A DNA stretch of 37,264 nucleotides, from assembly GCA_025350865.1 (NCBI GenBank), contig JANXWZ010000038.1:1-37264 (forward strand), given 5' to 3'. Each line of letters opens with the position of its first letter. The stretch's first letter is position 1. Position numbers and translations under genes: made by a program. The stretch comes from Rhodanobacteraceae bacterium. GTDB lineage: Bacteria > Acidobacteriota > Terriglobia > Terriglobales > Acidobacteriaceae. The notes beneath the pieces are model-generated. The model did no database searches. It worked only from the letters and a program-made list of their open reading frames with translations, and had not been told where the DNA came from. This document shows, one piece after another, positions 1 through 7,877 of this stretch.

Positions 1-101
1 TTTCATCCCGAACTCATCCCGCCTTGATCCCTCTTATCCCGTTCACACCTTTGCCTTTCTGCCTGCACCCGTACAATCTATCCTGGAGACTTCAAACAGA
101 C

Positions 102-1499
102 ATGGCACGCATTTACCCTTTCCGCGCCCTTCGCTACGACACCCAGAAAGTCAAGATGGAGGACGTCGTCACCCAGCCGTACGACAAGATCACGCCGGAG
201 ATGCAGCAGACCTACTACGACCGGTCGAAGTACAACCTGATCCGCGTCATCCTGGGCAAGAAAGAGCCGGGCGATACCGACGCCTTCGCCCCAACCCCCG
301 GTGAGCCTGCGCACAATGTCTACACCCGCGCCGCCGAGTCGCTCGTTTCGTGGCGCAAAAAAGGCATTCTCCGGGAAGAGGCGGAGGCCGCGCTGTACGG
401 CTACTCGCAGACCTATACTGTCCCCGGCACGCAGGAGGTTCGCGAGCGCCGAGGCTTCATCGGGCTCGGCCACCTGTACGACTATGCCGACCAGGTCGTT
501 TACCGCCACGAGCAGACATTTCCGAAGCACAAGTCGGACCGGCTCGCCCTTTTCAAAGCCACCCGCGCCTACTGCGAGCAGATTTACATGCTGTACAGCG
601 ACCCGGCGTTCACTGCCGAGCGGCTGATCTTCGATTCTGGTCGCCCCGCCGACCTCGAAATCACCGACGAGTACGACGTGGTCCACAAGGTGTGGAAGCT
701 GACCGACCCCACGCTGATCAACCTGATCACGACCGCGATGCAGGATAAAAAGCTGATTATCGCAGACGGCCACCACCGCTATGAAACATCGGTGACCTAC
801 ATGAAGCAGCGCTCTGCGGAGCTTGGTCTCGACCGGTCGGCACCCCGCCCGGAAGACGATTTTGAATCGCCGTCGGAAAGGGCCGACGAGCCGCACTCCC
901 GCGCGCTGAAGCCGCCGTTTCCTGAGGCTGCGATGATGATGACGTTCGTCAACATGGACGCGCCGGGCATCACGATTCTGCCCACGCACCGCGTCGTCTT
1001 TGGGCTGGACGACTTTTCCACCGAAGCTTTTCTCACAGCGGCCGAGGCATACTTCGACATTCTGCCGCTGGTCGAGCCGGCTAGCGAGGAGTTGGTCGCG
1101 GCGGAAGGGGTGGCGTTCATCGCGGCAACTCGCGACGGGAATCATCTCCTGAAGGCAAAGTCCGAGGCAATTCTGGCCGCACTTCAGGAACTGCATCCGG
1201 AGATATCGGCGCGCCAGGCGAAGCTGGACGTCGTGCAACTGCACCGAATCGTTCTAGAGCACCTGCTGCAGCTCTCGCATCAGTCCATTGCCGATCTGAC
1301 CAATATCCGCTACATCCGCAGCGCGGAAGAGGCCGTGGAGCAGGTCCACACCGGCAAAGCCGATATCGCCTTCCTCATAAAGCCGGTCACGCTGGACCAG
1401 TTGCGCGATATCTCACTCTCGGGCGACGTGATGCCGCAGAAGTCGACCGACTTCTATCCCAAACTCCTCAGTGGCCTCGCCATCTACGCCCTCGACTAA
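102..1499 (+). CDS. DUF1015 family protein
   Basis: A 465-residue soluble protein of the DUF1015 family; its biochemical role is not established. It opens MARIYPFRALRYD, the typical family start, and carries the family signature DGHHRYE with the Asp at about residue 222. The frame stays open upstream to position 24, but those 26 codons are proline- and leucine-rich and unlike the family, so the ATG at 102 is preferred; a GGAG lies 13 bases upstream of it. There is no signal peptide or membrane segment. Residues about 245-275 form an acidic, probably flexible insertion. It stands alone ahead of the cell-wall operon, with a 113-base gap. Family assignment is confident; function is unknown. Confidence 0.88.
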   Translation: MARIYPFRALRYDTQKVKMEDVVTQPYDKITPEMQQTYYDRSKYNLIRVILGKKEPGDTDAFAPTPGEPAHNVYTRAAESLVSWRKKGILREEAEAALYGYSQTYTVPGTQEVRERRGFIGLGHLYDYADQVVYRHEQTFPKHKSDRLALFKATRAYCEQIYMLYSDPAFTAERLIFDSGRPADLEITDEYDVVHKVWKLTDPTLINLITTAMQDKKLIIADGHHRYETSVTYMKQRSAELGLDRSAPRPEDDFESPSERADEPHSRALKPPFPEAAMMMTFVNMDAPGITILPTHRVVFGLDDFSTEAFLTAAEAYFDILPLVEPASEELVAAEGVAFIAATRDGNHLLKAKSEAILAALQELHPEISARQAKLDVVQLHRIVLEHLLQLSHQSIADLTNIRYIRSAEEAVEQVHTGKADIAFLIKPVTLDQLRDISLSGDVMPQKSTDFYPKLLSGLAIYALD

Positions 1500-1612
1500 A
1501 CCGACACAATAGGTGCCTCATCCTCGCGACGGGCTGATCGTCGCAGGGTGGGGCAGTACAGCCCAGGGGAGCGTATCGTTCTGCTGCTCCAGCTACAATC
1601 TCAATACTCACT

Positions 1613-2515
1613 GTGGCCCGACTCTGCCTACCAATCCGCGGACTGCTGCTCGCCCTTGCGGCGATAACCGCCCACGCCCAAAGCCCGGCCAGCGGCGCTC
1701 TTAAAGCGAAACCCAAGCAGGCTCAACCCGCGTTGCTCCCCAACCTCGTGCTGCTCGATCCCGCCCACGGCGGTCCTGACAATGGCACCACGTTGGCTGC
1801 TGACTCGCTGGAGAAAGACGCGACAGTGGCATTTGCCGGGCGACTGCGGACCGCGCTGACCGCCCACGGGTTTACGGTGGTGCTGACCCACGACAGTGCC
1901 GCCGACCAGCCCACGCTGGATCAGCGGGCGGAGCTCGCCAATCATTCCCGCGCGGCCACCTGTCTGGTGATTCATATGTCCAATGGCGGCCACGGCGTCC
2001 ATCTGTTTACCTCATCGCTGACGCCTGTTTCGCCACTCAGCTCGGTGTTCGAGTCGACCCCCACCGTTCTGCGGTGGGACACGGCCCAGGCGTCCAGTCT
2101 GCAGCAGTCACTGGGGCTTACATTTGAGCTTTCTGACGCCATCCACGCGATTCGCATCCCGCTTGTGGTCGGCCATGTTTCGGTGCCGCCAATTGATTCG
2201 ATGACCTGCCCGGCGGTTGTGCTGGAGCTCGCGCCCCTGGAAAGTCCTGACGCCGCAACTCCGGCTTCGGACGGAGCCTACCAGCAGCGGATCGCCGATG
2301 CCGTTGCAGCTGCGCTCACGTCCTGGCGTACCAAGCTGACCGCGCAGTCCAGTGCTGGCGCGCCCGCCACTACGCCCGTTACGAAGCCGGCGCCTCCAGC
2401 GCCGGTTCGCAAGCCCAGGCCGGCCGTCATACCGATTGAGACGCCCGACATTGTTCCTGTCCCGGTGCCGGACCCCGTGCCGGCGAAGCCCGCTCCGAAG
2501 GCGGTGCCGCAGTGA
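1613..2515 (+). CDS. Secreted N-acetylmuramoyl-L-alanine amidase (Amidase_3)
   Basis: Zinc hydrolase expected to cleave the amide bond between N-acetylmuramic acid and the peptide stem of peptidoglycan, in the periplasm. A GTG start gives an N-terminal signal peptide (hydrophobic residues about 9-20, likely cleavage after AHA). The Amidase_3 domain spans about residues 44-235, with the expected ligands visible: H52 in DPAHGG, E67 in LEKD, H121 in VIHMSN and catalytic E205 in VVLELA. The remainder (about 240-300) is a low-complexity Pro/Val/Ala tail rather than an AMIN, LysM or SPOR targeting domain. Its TGA stop overlaps the GTG of the next gene, so the two are probably translationally coupled. 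No strong ribosome binding site is seen. Confidence 0.85.
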   Translation: MARLCLPIRGLLLALAAITAHAQSPASGALKAKPKQAQPALLPNLVLLDPAHGGPDNGTTLAADSLEKDATVAFAGRLRTALTAHGFTVVLTHDSAADQPTLDQRAELANHSRAATCLVIHMSNGGHGVHLFTSSLTPVSPLSSVFESTPTVLRWDTAQASSLQQSLGLTFELSDAIHAIRIPLVVGHVSVPPIDSMTCPAVVLELAPLESPDAATPASDGAYQQRIADAVAAALTSWRTKLTAQSSAGAPATTPVTKPAPPAPVRKPRPAVIPIETPDIVPVPVPDPVPAKPAPKAVPQ

Positions 2516-3186
2516 TCCCGCGCTATCTCCGCGTCATTTACTGGTCTCTCGTGGCTGCCATCATCGCGATGGGATTCGTGCTCGCATTCAGCCGCCAGCG
2601 CGACCATGCGCGTATGGTCGCGATGCGAGATGCCAGCCCAATCGCCGCGCCGACCGACATTCCAAACGAGCAGGCCTCGATTGCCACACCCAACGACGCC
2701 GACGGGTCCGTCGCGATGGAAAACATCTCGCTGGCGCTGCCCTCCGAGCCCTCCATGCGGGCACGCGTGATTCTGGATCGGCTGCTGACCAAGCTGGCGC
2801 TTCCTGCATCCACGCATCCGGTGCCGAGCGGCCCCGCGCTGACTGATGTGTTTTTCCTGTCGCTTCCGATCCGGAATCCGGCTGCCATTACGACCGATGA
2901 ATTCCCAGCCCCTGCGAGGAGTAGCGGAATCCAGCTTGCCGTCGTCAATCTGACGAAAGCATTTGTGGACGGTCACGCGTCCGGAATCGAAGCTGAGGAT
3001 TTGACCATGCGTGCCATCATCGCCACGCTGCACGCCAACTTCCCGGAGATCGCACAGGTCCGATTCCTCGTCGACGGCCAGCCTCGGGACACTCTCAACG
3101 GCCACGCTGATCTGTCGCATGCCTACGGCGTGTCGGATGCGGAACACAGCGTGCATACCCTGACTTCGAGCACAAGCCCCAACTGA
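2512..3186 (+). CDS. Membrane-anchored GerMN-domain protein
   Basis: A 224-residue protein with one N-terminal membrane segment (about residues 7-26, preceded by Arg) and the rest predicted in the periplasm. The C-terminal half matches the GerMN (sporulation/spore germination) fold: a strand VVNLTKAF followed by a Ser/Glu-rich helix region and the tail motif FLVDGQPRDTLNGH. GerMN domains occur in many non-sporulating bacteria beside cell-wall genes, with no known catalytic activity. The GTG start overlaps the amidase stop (GTGA), and its TGA overlaps the ATG of murI (TGATG), so it is the middle gene of a three-gene coupled operon. Residues about 35-75 are a likely flexible linker. An accessory wall role is inferred from context only. 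Confidence 0.8.
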   Translation: MIPRYLRVIYWSLVAAIIAMGFVLAFSRQRDHARMVAMRDASPIAAPTDIPNEQASIATPNDADGSVAMENISLALPSEPSMRARVILDRLLTKLALPASTHPVPSGPALTDVFFLSLPIRNPAAITTDEFPAPARSSGIQLAVVNLTKAFVDGHASGIEAEDLTMRAIIATLHANFPEIAQVRFLVDGQPRDTLNGHADLSHAYGVSDAEHSVHTLTSSTSPN

Positions 3187-4001
3187 TGCCTACACCTTGC
3201 CCTACCATTGCGGTCTTCGATTCCGGCTTCGGGGGACTCACGGTTCTGAGAGCGTTGCTGCACAGGATTCCGGGCGCCCATTACATCTATCTCGGCGACA
3301 CGGCGCGACTGCCATACGGCGAGAAGTCCCAGATGACCATCGCGCGTTATGCAGTCGAAGCCGCCCGGTTTCTCGCCTCCCGGGGCGCAGACCACCTGGT
3401 TATCGCATGCAACACTGCTTCGGCGCTGGCGATGAAGGAGATCGTCGCAGCGGTGCCAATCCCGGTGCTCGGCGTGATCGAACCCGTCGTCCAGATGACC
3501 CATTACAAATATCCGCTTGCCGAGACGCTCATTCTTGCCACGACCGCGACCGTCCGCTCCCACGCCTACCGCATGTCGTGCGAAGCCCGGGGTCTGCTCC
3601 CAATCGAGAAGGCATGCCCACTGCTCGTCCCGCTGATTGAAGAGGGCTGGACCGACCACCACGTTACGCGCGAAGTCTTGCGCATTTACCTGAAGGAGGC
3701 TCTCGCAGTCTGCTCGCCTTCTGTGGTCATTCTGGGCTGCACACATTACCCGCTGATTGCGCCGCTGGTTCGCGACACCCTGCGAGAGCTTGGCTGCAAT
3801 GCAGAAGTTGTGGATTCTGCCGATGCCACCGCATTTGTGGCAGCCACGGCTTTCGCGGCGCTGGCGGATGCTACGACGTCAACCCGACCGCCAACCTTCG
3901 AGTGTTACGCCACCGATTCTATTGAAAAGTTCCAACGCCTGGGCTCAAACTTCCTCGGCCAGCCCCTGCCCGAGGTCCACCTGATTGATCTCGGCGGGTG
4001 A
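3186..4001 (+). CDS. murI: Glutamate racemase
   Basis: Cofactor-independent racemase that converts L-glutamate to D-glutamate for the peptidoglycan stem peptide, in the cytoplasm. The 271-residue length is normal. Both catalytic cysteines are present: C75 in ACNTAS and C185 in LGCTHYPL. The N-terminal FDSGFGGLTVL supplies the Asp/Ser pair (D12, S13), and GDTARLPYG (about 37-45) is the family substrate loop. The ATG shares one base with the stop of the GerMN gene. Grouping with a secreted amidase makes this a wall-metabolism operon. MurI is usually essential unless a D-amino acid transaminase replaces it. Confidence 0.96.
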   Translation: MPTPCPTIAVFDSGFGGLTVLRALLHRIPGAHYIYLGDTARLPYGEKSQMTIARYAVEAARFLASRGADHLVIACNTASALAMKEIVAAVPIPVLGVIEPVVQMTHYKYPLAETLILATTATVRSHAYRMSCEARGLLPIEKACPLLVPLIEEGWTDHHVTREVLRIYLKEALAVCSPSVVILGCTHYPLIAPLVRDTLRELGCNAEVVDSADATAFVAATAFAALADATTSTRPPTFECYATDSIEKFQRLGSNFLGQPLPEVHLIDLGG

Positions 4002-4066
4002 AGTACAGTTGCAGCGGAACCGCATTTCCACTACACCCTGCATCCTGTTCCCTATACCCTGTCCTT

Positions 4067-4444
4067 ATGCCTTTCCTTCTCAAGACCGAACCCAACAAAT
4101 ACTCGTACGACGACCTGCTGCGCGACGGCGAAACCGTCTGGGACGGCATCGCCAACAACCAGGCGCTGCTGTATCTGCGCAACATGAAGAAGGGCGAAAA
4201 GCTCGTCATCTACCACTCGAACATCGGCAAAGCTGCCGTCGGCACGGCAAAGGTGGTCTCAGTGGACGCGAGCGACACGAAAAATCCCAAGGTCGTCATC
4301 AAGCCCGTTAAGCGCCTCAAGAAAGAGAAGCCGCTCGGTGCCATCCGCGAGGCCGCCGTCTTCAAGGACTCGATCATGTTCCGCCAGTTCCGGCTCTCGG
4401 TGGTCCCGCTCACCGACGCACAATACGACTTTCTGACCCTGTAG
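4067..4444 (+). CDS. EVE-domain protein
   Basis: A 125-residue single-domain EVE protein (PUA-like fold, thymocyte nuclear protein 1 type). It begins MPFLLKTEPNKYSYDDL and continues with TVWDGIANNQA and GEKLVIYHSN, the family hallmark blocks. EVE domains are thought to bind modified bases in DNA or RNA, and many occur next to modification-dependent restriction genes; no such partner is seen here. The frame is open from a GTG at 3998 that overlaps the murI stop, but those 23 codons do not look like protein, so the ATG at 4067 is chosen. No Shine-Dalgarno is visible; the preceding stretch is pyrimidine-rich with repeated CCCTRT-like units. Confidence 0.88.
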   Translation: MPFLLKTEPNKYSYDDLLRDGETVWDGIANNQALLYLRNMKKGEKLVIYHSNIGKAAVGTAKVVSVDASDTKNPKVVIKPVKRLKKEKPLGAIREAAVFKDSIMFRQFRLSVVPLTDAQYDFLTL

Positions 4445-4488
4445 CGCAACCGCTGATATTCTGATCAACGGACCATTGAAGGAGAACC

Positions 4489-5265
4489 ATGATCGATCTC
4501 AAGGGCAAAGTCGCCGTCGTCTTCGGCCTTGCCAACAAGCGCAGCATCGCCTGGGCCATCTGCCAGAAGCTTTCCGAGGCTGGCGCAACGCTGGCCATCT
4601 GCTACCAGAACGAGCGCCTGCAGCGTGAGGCAGACTCCCTCGCCGCCGACCTGCCGCTGGTGGACGGCAAGCCCGTCAAGACCTTCCAGTGCGACGTCGC
4701 GGTGGACGCCGACATCAATGCCGTCTTCGAGAAACTCAAGGCCGCCTACGGCAAGCTCGACATTCTCGTCCACTCAATCGGCTTTGCGCCCAACATTAAG
4801 AACTCGGTGCTGAACACCGCTCGCGAAGACTTCCGCATCGCACACGACATCAGCGCCTACTCGCTGATCGCGCTGGCCCGCGCCGCTGAGCCGCTAATGA
4901 CCGATGGTGGAAGCATCCTGACCCTGACCTACTACGGCTCGGAAAAGGTGATCCCGAACTACAACGTAATGGGCGTTGCGAAGGCTGCGCTGGAGGCAAC
5001 GGTGCGTTACCTCGCGGCCGATCTCGGTGCGAAGGGAATTCGTGTGAACGCCATCTCCGCCGGTCCGATCAAGACGCTGGCCGCCCGTGGTATCGGCGAC
5101 CTGCAGTCGATGCTCGATGCCGCCGCGAATCGCGCCCCGATCAAGCGCAATGTCGATGCGCTCGAAGTTGGTAACACTGCAGCCTTCCTGCTCAGCCCGC
5201 TCGCCAGTGGGATCACCGGCGAAATCACATTTGTGGACTGCGGCTTCAACATTACCGGCTACTGA
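4489..5265 (+). CDS. fabI: Enoyl-[acyl-carrier-protein] reductase (NADH)
   Basis: Final reductive step of fatty acid elongation: trans-2-enoyl-ACP to acyl-ACP using NADH. A 258-residue short-chain dehydrogenase fold with the FabI-specific features: a nucleotide loop FGLANKRSIAW, the HSIGFAP block and the Tyr-x6-Tyr-x6-Lys arrangement, seen as YYGSE followed by NYNVMGVAK. The C-terminus ends in the conserved VDCGFNITG. A clear AAGGAGAA lies just before the ATG. It stands alone, followed by an imperfect 12-bp inverted repeat about 30 bases after the stop (arms 5296-5307 and 5326-5338, without a T tract). A FabI type implies triclosan or isoniazid-class target chemistry, but sensitivity cannot be judged from sequence. 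Confidence 0.96.
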   Translation: MIDLKGKVAVVFGLANKRSIAWAICQKLSEAGATLAICYQNERLQREADSLAADLPLVDGKPVKTFQCDVAVDADINAVFEKLKAAYGKLDILVHSIGFAPNIKNSVLNTAREDFRIAHDISAYSLIALARAAEPLMTDGGSILTLTYYGSEKVIPNYNVMGVAKAALEATVRYLAADLGAKGIRVNAISAGPIKTLAARGIGDLQSMLDAAANRAPIKRNVDALEVGNTAAFLLSPLASGITGEITFVDCGFNITGY

Positions 5266-5429
5266 GAAGCGGCTCGCTGTTGCGTATGATTCACGGGTCG
5301 CTCCTCCTTGCCGATATCACACCTTGGAGGGAGTGACCGCACCCCGTTGGTAACCGATATTTAGTACAAGCGTTACGGAGGGACAGTTCATCCCGCGACG
5401 CTGTATCTCAACTCTCCCGGAGAAGTACA

Positions 5430-5849
5430 TTGCAACTCTCCCAACACGAAATTGAAGCTACGCCAGTAGCCGATCTGTCGCTGGCGCACGCCATCGAAAC
5501 GGCGCGCAACTCTATCAGCGAATTCTTCCGTGCGTTTCGCTTGCCGCGCAAGGGGCAGACCGACTTCCGCATACAGGCAGTCTTCGTCGACGGCGACCAG
5601 CGCGAATACATCTGGCTCGGCGATCTCGACTTCAGCACACGTCCCGCGACCGGCATCGTCTGTGATCGGCCTGCGCTTCGAACGCTCTCCTACCGCAAGC
5701 GCGTTGGCTTCCGGCCGGAGCAGATGTCCGATTGGATGTATCGCGACCGTGGGCGACTGGTCGGCGGCCACACGACCCGCGTGCTGGCGCAATTCGAGTC
5801 TCCGCGTGACGGGTTCCTCGCCCTGCTCAAGCGGCGCATTGCTCAATAG
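5430..5849 (+). CDS. DUF2314 domain protein
   Basis: A 139-residue soluble protein. Its core FRIQAVFVDGDQREYIWLGDL, the block GIVCDRPAL and the C-terminal MSDWMYRDRGRLVGGH match DUF2314, whose function is unknown. The start is taken as the TTG at 5430 because GGAG (5419-5422) lies seven bases upstream and no in-frame ATG precedes the domain. There is no signal peptide, membrane segment or cysteine pair. The 164-base gap behind fabI holds small inverted repeats but no recognisable riboswitch. Neighbours give no functional hint. Confident on family, ignorant on role. Confidence 0.75.
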   Translation: MQLSQHEIEATPVADLSLAHAIETARNSISEFFRAFRLPRKGQTDFRIQAVFVDGDQREYIWLGDLDFSTRPATGIVCDRPALRTLSYRKRVGFRPEQMSDWMYRDRGRLVGGHTTRVLAQFESPRDGFLALLKRRIAQ

Positions 5850-5889
5850 AGCGGGCTGAAAACGATGTGCGCGGTCAACACGGCGAGGC

Positions 5890-5895
5890 TATAAT
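5890..5895 (+). promoter_or_regulatory. Candidate sigma-70 -10 box (TATAAT)
   Basis: A perfect TATAAT lies 34 bases upstream of the DinB-like start, placing a start site near 5902 and leaving a short leader that contains the AGGGAG ribosome binding site at 5914-5919. No convincing -35 element is seen at 16-18 bases, so this is tentative. Confidence 0.35.
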
Positions 5896-5928
5896 CCCTG
5901 CTTGGACCAATCCAGGGAGATCTGTGCC

Positions 5929-6438
5929 ATGCCTGACACACACCACATCAGCCAACTCATCCTGCCTGAGCTGGAATCGGAACTCGCCAACACGCGCCGC
6001 ATGCTGGCCGCTGTTCCCGACGGCCAAACTGAATATCGGTGTCACGAAAAATCAATGAAACTTGCCGGACTTGCCGGCCATGTGGCTGAGATGCCAATGT
6101 TCTCGGTTCTAACCCTGACTGCGCCACCCACGGACCTGGCCGCACCGGGTGATACTCCGCCCCATAAATTCGAAACGACCACGCAGAACCTCGCCGTGTT
6201 CGACGAGCTGGCAGCAAAGGCGATCGCGACCGTTGGAAGTCTCTCCGACGCGAGCTTTACGGAGCCATGGTCACTGGTCTACGGCGACTACAAGATCTTT
6301 GAAGGCGACCGCTACGCCGCCTATCGGACGCTCGGGATCAACCACCTCGTCCACCACCGTGCGCAGCTCGGTGTGTACCTCCGCCTGCTCGGTGTGCCAG
6401 TCCCCAAGACTTACGGCCCCTCCGCAGACGAACAATAG
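5929..6438 (+). CDS. DinB-like (DUF664/DUF1569-type) protein
   Basis: A 169-residue protein of the DinB/YfiT four-helix superfamily, whose members bind a metal through three histidines and are often thiol-dependent transferases or stress proteins. The ligands appear as a His in LAGHVAEMP (helix 2) and the C-terminal NHLVHHRAQL pair. The ATG at 5929 is chosen over an in-frame ATG at 5902 because AGGGAG (5914-5919) sits nine bases before it. No signal peptide. It is the last gene of the rightward block and converges on the amidohydrolase across 71 bases that contain a 12-bp hairpin. The substrate is unknown. Confidence 0.82.
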   Translation: MPDTHHISQLILPELESELANTRRMLAAVPDGQTEYRCHEKSMKLAGLAGHVAEMPMFSVLTLTAPPTDLAAPGDTPPHKFETTTQNLAVFDELAAKAIATVGSLSDASFTEPWSLVYGDYKIFEGDRYAAYRTLGINHLVHHRAQLGVYLRLLGVPVPKTYGPSADEQ

Positions 6439-6455
6439 ACTCCACCGTTCCTGAA

Positions 6456-6489
6456 CCCACTCCTTGCGATGCCAATTGCAGGGAGTGGG
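6456..6489. terminator. Hairpin between convergent genes
   Basis: Arms 6456-6467 (CCCACTCCTTGC) and 6478-6489 (GCAGGGAGTGGG) pair over 12 bp with one G-T wobble and a 10-base loop. It lies between the DinB stop and the amidohydrolase stop, where a shared terminator would be expected. Neither side has a run of T, so intrinsic termination is uncertain; it may be a processing or stability hairpin. Confidence 0.45.
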
Positions 6490-6509
6490 AATCCTGCTCC
6501 ACCGAGACC

Positions 6510-7793
6510 CTACTGCTTATAGACCACTCCGCCCTTCATCACGAACTTGACCTTTGTCACCGAGGAGATGTCGGCGATCGGGTTTCCCTCGACCGCGATG
6601 ACGTCGGCGTAGAAGCCAGCCTTGAGTTCGCCAATCTGGCCGTCCCATCCGAGCAGCTTCGCACCGTTCAGCAGGTCGGCCTTCAGCACGTCTGCGGGCG
6701 TCATGCCGTACTTCACCATCAGCTCCAGCTCCCGTGCCTGGGTGCCGTGCGGGAACGGGCCAACATCGCTGCCGACCGCCATGGGAACGCCGGCGGCAAG
6801 CTGCTTTTTGAACTCCGCAACATGAAAGTTCAGGCTCTCCATCCGCCGTGCAGTCGCCGCCGGTGAACCGGCATGGATGGCGAAGTATTCCGAGATCGCG
6901 AAGGTGGGAACGGCCGGAATTCCTTTCTCCTTCATCATCTTCATGGTCGCCGGGCTGAGGTAGTCGGCGTGGTCGACCGACTCGACACCAGCCTCGACTG
7001 CGAAGCCAGTCCCCGGCTCGGCTGTCGCGTGTACCGAAACACCATGGCCTGGGCCTCTGCCGTAGCGGTTCGTTTCGGCGATCGCTGCCTTCAGCTCCTC
7101 AACGGTGTATTGATAGGGCGTGGTCAGCACTCCATTCGCATAGCGGTCGGCGCCGGTCTCGTAGATCTTGGTGAAATCAGCGCCTTCCTTGCGCTGCTGG
7201 CGGATCACCTGTCTGAGTTCATTCGCGTTATTCGCGTAATCGGCGTTGGAGAGAACATGCTGTGCCGGATTGAAGCGGTTCGCGTCTTCGTGGCCGCCCA
7301 GCAGGTCCACCGCGTTGCCACTCATGCGCATGCGCGGGCCTGGAAACATCCCGGAGTTGATGGCCTCGCGGACGGCGGTATCGGCTGACCCTGCGCCTTC
7401 CGTGCCCATGTCGCGCTCTGCCGTAAAGCCGCCCAAAAGGTCCATCCGCGCAGCGTCGATCGCAATCAACGTACGTTGCGGCACGCTCTCTTCCACGGTC
7501 TGCAGATCTTCCGCACCGGGATGCAGGAAGAGATGAACGTGGGCGTCGATCATTCCGGGCATCAGAGTCACGTCGCCCAGGTCGATCACCTTGGCTCCCG
7601 CTGGCTCGGCCCCGGCACCGATGGAAACGATGCGCTGTCCGTCGACGACCACCTCGCCGGGAGAGACGATTCTTCCACTGCGGACATCCAGCATCCGCGC
7701 GGCCTTCACCACCACCTGCGATAAAGCTTGTTGATCCATACAGACGAGGCCAAGGGCCGCCGCGATTCCGAACGCACAACGTAAATTTTTCAT
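6510..7793 (-). CDS. Secreted metal-dependent amidohydrolase (imidazolonepropionase/prolidase-like)
   Basis: A 427-residue amidohydrolase-superfamily enzyme. The start MKNLRCAFGIAAALG gives a signal peptide ending near ALSQ, so it is probably periplasmic. After a small N-terminal beta domain comes the metal site: H85 and H87 in DAHVHLF, a Lys in DFTKIYETG that may be the bridging carboxylated residue, His in SVHATAEPG, His in SVDHADYL and Asp in GSDVGPFPHG. This layout fits the imidazolonepropionase-like/Xaa-Pro dipeptidase clade common in acidobacteria. A longer reading from 7832 adds 13 residues before the signal peptide and is rejected. Substrate, perhaps a small peptide or cyclic amide, is not deducible. 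Confidence 0.87.
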   Translation of the reverse strand: MKNLRCAFGIAAALGLVCMDQQALSQVVVKAARMLDVRSGRIVSPGEVVVDGQRIVSIGAGAEPAGAKVIDLGDVTLMPGMIDAHVHLFLHPGAEDLQTVEESVPQRTLIAIDAARMDLLGGFTAERDMGTEGAGSADTAVREAINSGMFPGPRMRMSGNAVDLLGGHEDANRFNPAQHVLSNADYANNANELRQVIRQQRKEGADFTKIYETGADRYANGVLTTPYQYTVEELKAAIAETNRYGRGPGHGVSVHATAEPGTGFAVEAGVESVDHADYLSPATMKMMKEKGIPAVPTFAISEYFAIHAGSPAATARRMESLNFHVAEFKKQLAAGVPMAVGSDVGPFPHGTQARELELMVKYGMTPADVLKADLLNGAKLLGWDGQIGELKAGFYADVIAVEGNPIADISSVTKVKFVMKGGVVYKQ

Positions 7794-7877
7794 CGTGAAT
7801 GCAGCATACCGCACGGCGACGGCTCTCCCCAAGGGGTGATCCGCCGCCGTGCGGCAGCGTTACATTGCCAAGCGGGG

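Noticed and set aside
78..1244. Long open frame on the minus strand across the DUF1015 gene (388 codons)
   Set aside because: It is a shadow of the GC-rich plus-strand gene; Arg/Val/Asp-rich translation without any recognisable motif.
3998..4066. GTG at 3998 overlapping the murI stop as start of the EVE gene
   Set aside because: The 23 extra residues are not EVE-like, and the family start MPFLLKTEP is at 4067.
4031..4066. Pyrimidine-rich CCCTRT-like units before the EVE gene, and similar text at 1-50 and 28052-28084
   Set aside because: Short, irregular units; not a true tandem repeat or CRISPR, and resembling ordinary intergenic composition in acidobacteria.
5296..5338. Imperfect 12-bp inverted repeat after fabI as terminator or riboswitch
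   Set aside because: Large 18-base loop, a bulge and no T tract; no known riboswitch motif could be matched in 5266-5429.
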